DNA of 15,498 bases from Cyclostephanos tholiformis (Eukaryota; Bacillariophyta; Thalassiosirophyceae; Thalassiosirales; Thalassiosiraceae), in assembly GCA_036939975.1 (NCBI GenBank), contig JALLPB010000469.1:1-15498 (forward strand), in the 5' to 3' direction. The translations under genes were made by a program, and so were the position numbers. This document shows, one piece after another, positions 7,901-15,498 of the stretch (the first letter of the stretch is position 1; every line of letters begins with the position of its first letter). The notes under the pieces are model-generated. The model searched no databases. It saw only the letters and a list, made by a program, of their open reading frames with translations, and was not told where the DNA came from.

Positions 7901-10900
7901 GCAGGCTCAGCCGACCTCGCTGACATCAATATCATTAAACTTCCACAAAGTAAGGCTCGCGCATTTCACGACCAATCGCAGGAATTCTCTCGCGGATACA
8001 TGCAATCGATTTCAAATGTTGGCAAGACAACTGTGGTGAATGCGAAATTCACCAGTCTTTTTGTGAATTGGAACCCCAATGCGATCAAGACGCTTTTCGC
8101 GGCGAAATCGAGTGTCTTAGATTTCAAGGAAAAGGCGTATTCGACGTATGAGCGCGTGTCGATCATACATCAGGATCATCGGTCGAACATTCCTGACAGA
8201 CATCAAGAAGTTCCCGGTGTGATCGACAACTCTGGAGATCATTCTCTCTTCATCTTGGCGCAAATGCAGTCTTTTGAAATATCGCTGAATTCAGCTGTTG
8301 ATGACCTTCCACTATTCACACTTACAATGTCAGACTCAAGAGTAAACCATCACAGCCAAGAAGGCAATGCCAATAACTCGGAAATGAATTTAGTTATTGG
8401 TGATTTCCGTATGGAGTCATGTTCTTTCGGACGAACATTAGAATCATATCGTACGATACTTGGTCTGGCGCCGAGTACATCGACTAGTTTGCTCACTGTA
8501 AAGTACAGCAAAGGAGCTAACGCTGTCCGTTCATGCAATGTGGGTGAAGCAGATAAATCGGCATGTGAGGCTTGCGCCGAAATCGTTTTGTCTCCTATGA
8601 GATTTGTACACATCCATAGCCAAGTCTTCACTCTAATTGATTACGTTTGCGAGGTGAGACTAACATGCATGTGGTGTTAACACCGCATGATTCTCAACAT
8701 TAGCTGTAACAGGTTCTCACCATTTGCAACAATTCAACCAGGGCGTGTTCGGGACCATTACCGCTAGTGTCGCATCCTCAGCGGCTGCAGCGATGAAAGC
8801 AACACAGAGCTCCGAAGATGGAGAGCGTCTGTTTTATATTATTGCTTCTGGTTTCGACTTTGTTCTACCACAGGCAGCGTATTCAGAGAATTTCTTTTTA
8901 TTTCACGCAGGCAATTTCGAGGCACATTATAGATCTTTGAGAGAGGGTATCGGATCAGAAGCACGGGTTTCGTTGAAGGATGTCTCAATGAATTGCAACC
9001 AAAGCATGCAAATGGTCTCGGCGCCAGTGAACATGGCCGTAAGGGTCACATTGAAGCCGCCGTTTTCACAATTGACAGAAGATGAAAGAGCAACAAGAGT
9101 CAAGGTTTCAATATCTAAGATTCGTTTATTGGTGGCTCGCTGTCATTATGCACTATTTATGTACATATTAGAATACAACATTGGGGAGCATGACAACTTT
9201 CTCCGAGAAAAGAAAGTTGACAGAGTTGTTGAGAATGATAGATCGAATGCACTCCCGGCTGTAAATACCATAATAAAAAATCTCACACACGCTGGCGTGG
9301 AGAACGTCGACGTGATCAAAAGGTAACTTCGAGCGCTTGTGCTGCCAGAGGCATTATACCATTTCGTGATCTGATGTTGTCTTACGTCTTTATTCTAGGA
9401 TGTATATCAATTTCAATGTACAAGAGCTTTCAGTTAAGCTGTTTGGAGCCACGTTAAATGATCCGATCATGTCGCTAGCTGCTGTCAAGGCTCATATTTT
9501 GATGAAACTTCTTCCAGATGAAAAACAGACCATTGCAAACGTGGCATTGCATGATCTTGTGTGCAACGATATGCGGGTAGGTTCCGCTGACCACACCTTC
9601 CGGCGCATCATTGGGCGTGCGAATGTTAACAAAACTATACCGAGCACCAGGTCAAGTGATAATGAGTTAGAAGTATTCCTCCTCAACTACATTAAGTATT
9701 CGGAGGACGATTCACGTGACATTGAAGTCAAGATTGGATCATCCCAAATAGTTATTCTACCCGAAGTCATCTCAGATATGCTCAATTTTATCCAAGTTGC
9801 ACCTTTTCGCTATCGGAGCGATGTCTCTTCCACATCAACGACAGCTTTACCAGGAAACCAAAGCGGTAATTCATTGCAGGTAGTTGTTTCGTCAGATAGC
9901 CCAAATAAAGTTGAAGCATGCTTTTCCATGGTTGCGCCGGTGTCGTTGAAGAAAACAAACTATCGCATAGAGTCGTCCAATATGCGACTTTTACTTGTTG
10001 ACATGGGCAGCATTGAATCAACCGGACCATTCGTTTCTAGTATGAAAGCTTCAGCGCTCACAGAGACCATTGTTCTGCAGGGAAAAATGCAGGCAAGATT
10101 TGAGATGACAAATGAGTTATCTAGCGGTATGACCGTGGAAAAAGATTACAAAATTGATGCCGAGAGGGTTGAAATCTACACCGCGCAAGGCTTGGACTTG
10201 CTTCATCCTGTTCAAATATTAGAACCAGCGAAATTTGCACTTTTCTACTACCAAAAGGTCTGCTCTAGAACTGCAACCCATATGACTGATGTGAAGTTTG
10301 TGACGCTGTCTCCAATTGACTTGACAATTTCGATGCAAAACGCAGCGCTGGCGAGCACATTGGCGTCAAGTATTTCTGATACATTTGCCATGGACGAAGA
10401 TAGGGCTCTCGGTGACAATGAATTCCATAATCTTTCGGCAACAGATGCTACCAGGATAGCTAGGCTTGATTCTTACCTTATGAAAGATTCAGACGAAACC
10501 ACCCAAGATCCCAGTGAGCTACCTAATAATGTCTCAGTACACTCTGGAGAAATGCAACCCTTGCGTCGTACGATTCGACTTAAATTGACATCTCCCGAAG
10601 CTACGCTAACCGTCACAAACGATTTTCAGGGCCTTGTAAGTGTTTGATACGTGCGTCTATCTTATCAACATTTTTTTTCCAGTTGTTTGTCATTCAACTG
10701 ACAAATCTGTCAAACAGGATGAGGCTTTGTTTAGGATCTGTGCTATGAACGCTGTCTTCGGAGGAGAGATAACTTACTCTGGGATTTCTGAAAATGAGAA
10801 ACCATGCTTTGGATGCAACATACATACAAGGCAAGTTTACGTAATAATGACGAGTCTGCTCACCCACCAATATTGTTGAACTCATTTGATCCTCAATTTT

Positions 10901-13900
10901 TTTTAGTATCCTCGCTGATTACTTCGATGCTGCGAGTAATCGATGGACGAAGCTTTTGACGAGTCCGTGGGAGCTTACATTCAATGCATCGAGAGCCCCC
11001 CAAACGCGCACGCTATCTAAAAGAATGTCATCAACTTTTGATATTGAATCAAGTCAATGTCATGTATCATTTTCAGAGCATTTTCTCGTGAACGTCGGCG
11101 CTGCCAGTAGAATGTGGTCAGTTTATTCAGGTGAGACTAAAATTAATTTCCATTGAAAAAGGTACCTTATCTATTCGAGATATACTGAACAGAGTGGTAA
11201 AAAAATAATAGGAGCAACAAAACAAGCTGCGAAACTAGTTGAAGATAACGTGCAGGGTGGGAATTCGAGCACACGACGGCTGTCCAGAAGTATGGCAGCA
11301 TGCGCTGCAAGATCACTCATTACAACGTTGCCATATGCAATTGAGAATCACTCTGGTTTGAGCGCATCCTACTCGATTCAAATGAATCCGACTAGACATC
11401 CTTTGCCAACAGCCACTACACAGTTCTTCCGCTTTGAATTATTTCCCGAGAGGGGTTCAGGTGGGATGCGGATGTACGGCCAGGACATCAAGCACCCAAA
11501 ATCTATAAACCTGTATTTTGGTGACACAGCGATAACAATAGAAGATATGGATAACGAGGTGAACAAGTCTAGATCCGCCCATTTCGTTCCAAGCTGTCAT
11601 GCGTATGTATTTGTGAATGTCGTGAAGCGCGGTAATTCGACGGTAAGATGCAATATGCATTGATAGTCGAGCCTTTCCGTGTTATTTCTCATTTTGACTA
11701 AATTTACGACTAGGTACTTCACCTAAGCAGTCATGTCGAAATGCACAATTCCTCGTCGTTGCCTTTCCGAATTGCCGTTATTATGAACGACTGCGTCAAA
11801 GATTTGGGAATTCTGAACAAGGCACAGAAAAGAAATCGCTCCGTCAACGATGGATCGAAATCATTGTCAAAGGAAAGCGAACTGATTTCACATTCCGTCT
11901 TTGGTCTACCAGCACCATTGTTGCACGGGTTCACAGTCAATACCTCTGAAACCCTCTGCCTACAGATTTCTCCAATTCTCGATGATTTGGGTGGCGGTGG
12001 GTTGTTTGGGTTGTTCAATATGCCACCTTTAGAGCATTTAGTAAAAATTGCAGCATCTGATGATAGGAGGAGAGTACTCACGGTTGTGTGTTCTCCATCA
12101 TATCGCCACACCAAAATCCCCTCCCTGGCTGTGAATATTTGTTGCAGAGTTGCTTTGGTTGGAAACTCCCGCCCCTTTGTTGAGCTATTCGTTGAGCCAC
12201 GGCTCATTATGCAAAACAAAATGCCCGTGAGCTTGATCCTACGGACACCCATGCCACACACATTTATCTCTTCCTATTCATCACAGGCTGAAAATTCATA
12301 TACTGAAACAGAACGTAAAAATTTTACGACTCACCGACTACGGATGCTCGAATCAGTTGAAGTTTTCACACCTGGCCCATCTATTGCTATATCATTGAAG
12401 TGCGCAGATTTGCCGATCGGTGGGACCTCCACTGGGTGGGTTGACGGTACTTTCATCGACATACCTCTGAATGGGAAAATTCTCGAGCCACTACGCTGCA
12501 CTTTTCCATTCCAAACAAAATCGCTCCATCGATATGAGTCGTTGCGGCAAGTTGCTGGCTCTAACAGCGGCAGCGACTTTCATGTCTTAGAAGAAGGGGA
12601 CGTAACACCCGACCTCAATGGAGCAGTCAAGAGCATCACTGGTTTAGATGGAGGTGCTCGAACTGTTGTTTTTATTGTTTGCAACTATGCAGTCGATCAT
12701 ACAGGGACGCTGCTATTTGAGAATGTGTCATGGGCAGGAGACAGCGAGAGCCAGAGAAACTTGAAATCAGTGGCGGAGGCACTGCACGTGCGATCTGTAG
12801 TAGGATCGCCTCCATATGGCGCTTTCTCTTCTTCTCATCACCGTCGAAGAGTTTCGCTCCTTCCCGACTCTAAAACTTTCATCCGGCTTGTAAAGTTGAC
12901 GATGGATGGAGAAGAAGGGATGGAACGGAGCATGCCTTTCAGAATTGAAGATTGTTCCATGACCCAAGGCATTGATTCGATGCCGATCCTGTGGGCAGAT
13001 GGTACACAATCATCTTACTTTGCCTACAGAAATCTCACTGCTGAAGGGAGCGAACTCCATGTTGTACCTGAATTCGTCATATTCAACGGAAGCGAGTCTC
13101 ATAAAATTTGGGTCAAGCAACTAGCCCACCCACAATTTTTACTTGACCCATTGAAAATTTCTCCCATATCACGCGACAGAAATGAATCCATCGTGGCCCA
13201 ATTCGAGGTTCCAGCTATAAACGGGCTGACTGGTCCTGTGCAGATGGATAAGGTTGGCCTTAGGATATGTGTTGTTAAGTCAAAAGACACTGGTGAAGCA
13301 CTTGGGAGCCTAGCTATTCAGACTGTTACAGGCGCAAGGGATTCCCGCCTGGTCATAAAAATCGGGGCTCTCAGCTTCAAAGAAACTGAGACCGATGTGG
13401 AAAGTTCTACTAGTCTATTCTTGCATGACTTCATTAGATTCCGTGTTCGATGGTCCGAGATGCGAGTTACGCTTAAAGATACAGAAGAAGACACAGTAAA
13501 ATACGAAGAAAATAGGACTGCTATCAGAAAGTATCTCGAGCATCATAACGTCAATTCAATCGAGCTCGAGAAGAAGATTTCTGAAGCGAGACACGATTAT
13601 AACGTTGAGGCAAGCAAAGCTGGTAAATCATTCCCTGACGTTGCGCAGATCTTACTTCACCGCTTCACCATTGATTTTCAACGAGTATTCAAAGAGGAAG
13701 TCTCGAATGTCCACAGCATGAATCTCCCCTCAAGCGAGCGTGCTCAATTTTCCGTTGTAGTGCACAATGTGAGGATTTTGGATTGTTCTCCAAATACGGA
13801 GAGCTCGGTTGTTTTTGATTCCATGTCCCCTACCAAGAGTTTCTTTGACTTGTGTATTCGTACAAGGGGATCTTTGAGTGCTGATTTGATAAGAGTTGAT

Positions 13901-15304
13901 CTGTTCGACCTTAATCTCGCATATAGTGATGGCAAGGCAGAAATGATAACTATCAATACAGGCGAGGACTTTGTTTGGAGACTTTTGGACATAGCTAATC
14001 GAACTATGTTAGCAACTGCTGAATTGGCAGGCGTGGATTTGGATTTGAAGTGGGACGAAGCAGTTGGTAAATTCTCAGTGTCCGTCTCAGATCCTAGGCT
14101 AAAAGATGGGGATGACTTGGATTTAGGTACGATTTTTCTATATTTCATGTCACACGTTTCACGTTCGTATTATGGAAGTGGAGAGTTGACAAATCATTCT
14201 GTTTGAGAGTGAACGTTTTGGATTGACTTAATGATTCGCTCTAATTTCATCATTATTCGCCTACTTACTTTTGCTGCTTTCTGAATGGTCGTAGATGGAA
14301 ATTACCGGCCACCTCGAAGCGGAAAGCTCTATGATGTAAAGACGCTCAGAGTTTCTCCTTTCATCCTTGTATTTAGCTTCAAACGCCAGCCTCAGTCTTC
14401 TCGGTATCAACTCATCAGGGGTGTCAGTGGAGCAAAACTCACCAACTACTTTACAACTCGTTTAAAATTCACCATCGACAGGGCCGATCTTCGTTTCCAA
14501 GGATACATGGTCAGAGACATCAAAGGCCCACCGGACAGGTTAGCAGACACAATCAAAGCCGTATATACCGCACAACTAAAATCCAAATTGGTAACTCTTA
14601 TGACAGCAACCAGCTTTCAGGATTGGAAGTATCTAACAGCTCGGGAATCCGGTGGAGAAGAGTTCATTGAAGGCGATCTATTACGCATGACTGGTAATTT
14701 AGCTGGACGATCAGCAAAGTTTGTGCTGAAAAAATCTGGGGACATTATTGGTGATAGTCTTGTTGCCGTAACCAGTACCATAGGAGGTGGAATTCAAGAA
14801 GCGACAGAATCTGTAGGCTTGGGGGTAGTTGGTGCGGGCGTGAATAGTGTCGTGTCGGGGCTGGGAGAAGGCGTTAGCAGCGGCGTCAAAGGTGTTGGTG
14901 CCGGAACGGGTGACATAATACGCGGAGCGGGAAAAGGTATCGGCCAAATCATTGGAGGACTTGGAGGAGGTATTCAAATCGTAGGCAAAGGTATCGCCAA
15001 AGGGGTGACGACTGGTGATGGCAAACAATTCGCATCTGAGGTTGGGGCAGGGTTTGCCACTATGGGCAGCGGCATAGGACAAGGCCTTGAGACAGCGGTC
15101 GATGGGACCGTGAGTGGAGTGTTTTCTGTAGGCCGTGGTCTTTTTTCTGGTGTAAGATCTGTCGGTAAAGGATTCGGAGATGCATTCACTGGACAGGAGT
15201 CCGAGCAAAAATCGCCACGGAAATCACCCAGGAGCGACGAACAGAAGCGTCAAATGCAACGAAGGTTACAAGGACAAATGCAAAGAAGACTAGAAGGACC
15301 ATAG
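4517..15304 (+). CDS. VPS13: VPS13-family bridge-like lipid-transfer protein (8 exons)
   Basis: Exons: 4517-8653, 8742-9322, 9399-10635, 10718-10830, 10907-11130, 11212-11642, 11714-14126, 14295-15304. They join to 10146 nt, 3381 residues, with no internal stop, close to yeast and human VPS13 (about 3150). VPS13 proteins are rod-shaped tubes with a hydrophobic groove that carry bulk phospholipid between organelles at membrane contact sites. Visible in order: chorein N-terminus (residues 1 to about 103), extended chorein with NAKEWWRYA and RRSWIEF (about 376-462), beta-rich groove modules including PILILPEN (about 793), adaptor-binding SHR-BD/VAB region (about 2110-2790), and ATG2-C-like region with glycine-rich tail (from about 3056). 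The ATG at 4517 is chosen because the chorein domain begins at once, as in homologues. No PH domain is evident before TAG 15302-15304. Exon joins were fixed by splice consensus, phase and family continuity. The last intron's donor is the least certain join. Identity is very secure. Confidence 0.93.
4904..4942 (+). repeat. (TCG)11(TCA)2 microsatellite encoding 13 serines
   Basis: Eleven perfect TCG triplets followed by two TCA triplets lie in frame and encode polyserine. The opposite strand reads as poly-Asp in an overlapping open frame, which is a shadow. Perfect triplet purity predicts length polymorphism between alleles. Confidence 0.95.
5030..5041 (+). repeat. 12-G homopolymer inside exon 1
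   Basis: Twelve consecutive G encode four glycines. With nearby runs (seven G at about 5016-5022, five and six G at about 5074-5086) the coding strand has G-quadruplex potential. The reading frame stays correct across it, since conserved VPS13 sequence lies on both sides. Confidence 0.85.
8654..8741 (+). other. Intron 1, 88 bp, phase 0
   Basis: The donor is GAG|gtgaga and the acceptor ttcaaccag|GGC. The join gives DYVCE followed by GVFGTITA, the expected VPS13 text. A closer-to-consensus looking acceptor at 8711-8712 (gtaacag) would shift the frame, so the downstream one is chosen. The intron contains a 22-bp near-palindrome at 8668-8689. Confidence 0.8.
8668..8689. repeat. Inverted repeat (hairpin) in intron 1
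   Basis: The segment catgtggtgtt/aacaccgcatg is a palindrome with 10 of 11 Watson-Crick pairs and one pair that would be a G-U wobble in RNA. The transcript could fold into a 9-bp stem with a UUAA loop, located 14 bases after the donor. Confidence 0.85.
9323..9398 (+). other. Intron 2, 76 bp, phase 2
   Basis: The donor is AAAAG|gtaact and the acceptor tattctag|GATG. The join restores an Arg codon and continues directly into the conserved MYINFNVQELSVKLF strand. Confidence 0.92.
10636..10717 (+). other. Intron 3, 82 bp, phase 0, with decoy acceptor
   Basis: The donor is CCTT|gtaagt, perfect from +1 to +6. The acceptor giving the right frame is gtcaaacag|GATGAG at 10716-10717, producing NDFQGL followed by DEALFRI. 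An acceptor with a much better pyrimidine tract (ttttttttccag, ending 10682) lies 35 nt upstream but leads to a stop after about 21 codons. Confidence 0.82.
10831..10906 (+). other. Intron 4, 76 bp, phase 2, GC-AG type
   Basis: The donor is CAAG|gcaagt and the acceptor ctcaattttttttag|TATC. The join makes a Ser codon and NIHT-S-ILADYF in the known frame. The nearby GT dinucleotides at 10835 and 10841 give the wrong phase, so a GC donor is needed. The sequence around it is otherwise a near-ideal donor, as is typical of real GC-AG introns. Confidence 0.85.
11131..11211 (+). other. Intron 5, 81 bp, phase 1
   Basis: The donor is TTCAG|gtgaga and the acceptor aaataatag|GAGC. The join gives MWSVYSG followed by ATKQAAKLVED. 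A likely branch site, tactgaac, lies about 25 bases before the acceptor. Confidence 0.9.
11300..13415 (+). other. VPS13 adaptor-binding (SHR-BD/VAB) region
   Basis: In VPS13 this part forms repeated beta modules that bind organelle adaptors through conserved asparagines. Visible module starts include LPYAIENHSGLSASYSIQ (exon 6), EPRLIMQNKMPVSLILR, FIVCNYAVDHTGTLLFENVS and VPEFVIFNGSESHKIWVK (exon 7), each with an Asn at the expected strand. The region spans intron 6. The number of repeats (family usual: six) cannot be fixed by eye. Confidence 0.75.
11643..11713 (+). other. Intron 6, 71 bp, phase 0
   Basis: The donor is GACG|gtaaga and the acceptor ttacgactag|GTAC. The join gives GNSTVLHLSSHVEMHN, fitting the adaptor-binding region's beta strand and a conserved Asn after it. 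Confidence 0.92.
13418..13710 (+). other. Charged helical segment in the VPS13 C-terminal half
   Basis: After the strand RFRVRWSEMRVTLKD, about 50 residues rich in Glu, Lys, Arg and His (about 13490-13620) look helical or coiled-coil, followed by LLHRFTIDFQRVFKEE and AQFSVVVHNVRILDC, which resume VPS13-like beta text. The helical piece is longer than the short turn I expect at this point in family members; this is judgement by eye. Confidence 0.5.
14127..14294 (+). other. Intron 7, 168 bp, phase 1
   Basis: The favoured donor is TTTAG|gtacga and the acceptor ctgaatggtcgtag|ATGG. The join gives DLDL-D-GNYRPPRSGK. It is twice as long as the other introns. An alternative donor in the same phase, GGAA|gtggag at 14178, would give a 117-bp intron and add 17 residues. 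The first donor fits consensus better (AG before, G at +5). Confidence 0.65.
14295..14760 (+). other. ATG2-C-like region of VPS13
   Basis: Exon 8 begins with GNYRPPRSGKLYDVK, then VSPFILVFSFKRQP, SRYQLIRGV, LKFTIDRADLRFQGY, DIKGPPDRLADTIKA and ATSFQDWKYLTA, ending with MTGNLAGRSAKFVLKK. These match the C-terminal cap of the VPS13 rod shared with ATG2, which in studied proteins helps binding to lipid droplets, mitochondria or autophagic membranes. Confidence 0.85.
14761..15210 (+). other. Glycine-zipper-like amphipathic C-terminal repeat
   Basis: About 150 residues have glycine every three or four positions with Val, Ile or Leu between them (for example GAGKGIGQIIGGLGGGIQIV, codons from about 14923). 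The pattern suggests amphipathic or membrane-inserting helices like those after the ATG2-C region of other VPS13 proteins, but it is unusually glycine-rich and regular. No PH-like domain follows. Confidence 0.7.
15251..15298 (+). repeat. 24-bp tandem duplication encoding two basic octapeptides
   Basis: QMQRRLQG is followed at once by QMQRRLEG, just before the terminal Pro and stop. The two DNA copies differ at several, mostly synonymous, positions, so the duplication is not recent. It forms a strongly basic tail. Confidence 0.85.
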
Positions 15305-15498
15305 TAGCATCAACACGATAGCGAGCAATAACAATATGAGAGTACTGGACTTTAGCAAGTATTTGTTATTTCAGTGGTATTGAATTTGATGTACAAGAGC
15401 GCTAGTCATAGGTTTATTACTTGCATTAATATATCTACAACTCTATTCGTAAAATATATCAGGTTTTCTTCTTCATCGACAACCGAAATTATATTGGG
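15305..15498 (+). other. 3' flank / probable 3' UTR of VPS13
   Basis: The sequence is AT-rich after the stop codon, with no further coding frame. No canonical AATAAA is present; looser A/T-rich elements such as gcaataacaata (about 15325) are not convincing as a poly(A) signal. Confidence 0.5.

Noticed and set aside
8676..8712. Alternative intron 1 with donor at 8676 and acceptor at 8712
   Set aside because: It keeps frame, but would add residues unlike VPS13 and uses a weak donor inside the palindrome; 8654-8741 gives family-like text.
10640..10682. Alternative 43-bp intron 3 using the pyrimidine-rich acceptor
   Set aside because: It keeps frame, but the donor (TAA|gtgttt) is poor, the intron would be much shorter than all others, and it inserts non-conserved residues into NDFQGL-DEALF.
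14711..15208. Minus-strand open frame of 165 codons opposite the VPS13 tail
   Set aside because: Shadow of the glycine-rich coding repeat; the sense strand has clear family similarity.
1..15498. CRISPR array, bacterial operon or defence system
   Set aside because: No regularly spaced repeats, and the spliceosomal introns and VPS13 gene show that the DNA is eukaryotic.

Overview
The window is eukaryotic nuclear DNA. Split coding sequence with short GT-AG introns (71-88 bp), a Ty1/copia-type element of the kind common in diatoms and other heterokonts, and a VPS13 protein with a glycine-rich C-terminus together suggest a heterokont alga, perhaps a diatom. This placement is an inference from family resemblance, not a measured result.

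Layout. Positions 1 to about 2725 hold the 3' two-thirds of a Ty1/copia retrotransposon pol gene on the + strand: integrase (entered mid-domain), reverse transcriptase and RNase H. It is damaged. A deletion with a frame change removes the start of the integrase C-terminal region near 500, and the RNase H end and 3' LTR are replaced by unrelated sequence at about 2722. Positions about 2730 to 4400 contain no gene I can name. On the minus strand, long stop-poor stretches in changing frames look like a decayed protein-coding remnant of unknown family. A C-rich tract that can form a G-quadruplex on the minus strand, followed by an A-rich tract, lies just upstream of the next gene.

Positions 4517 to 15304 hold one large gene encoding a VPS13-type bridge-like lipid-transfer protein. 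I reconstruct it as eight exons and seven introns: 4517-8653, 8742-9322, 9399-10635, 10718-10830, 10907-11130, 11212-11642, 11714-14126 and 14295-15304. The total is 10146 nt, an intact frame of 3381 codons plus stop, which matches the usual VPS13 size of roughly 3100-3500 residues. The protein has an N-terminal chorein domain, a long lipid-groove rod, a VPS13 adaptor-binding (SHR-BD/VAB) region, an ATG2-C-like region and a glycine-zipper-like tail. No PH domain is evident. One intron (10831-10906) needs a GC-AG splice site to keep the frame, and two others carry out-of-frame decoy acceptors.

The three regions do not form a functional system. The retroelement and the minus-strand remnant are debris lying upstream of a housekeeping lipid-transport gene. 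The least explained parts are the minus-strand remnant, the low-complexity insert in the chorein region, the strong composition change inside exon 1 and the unusual VPS13 tail.
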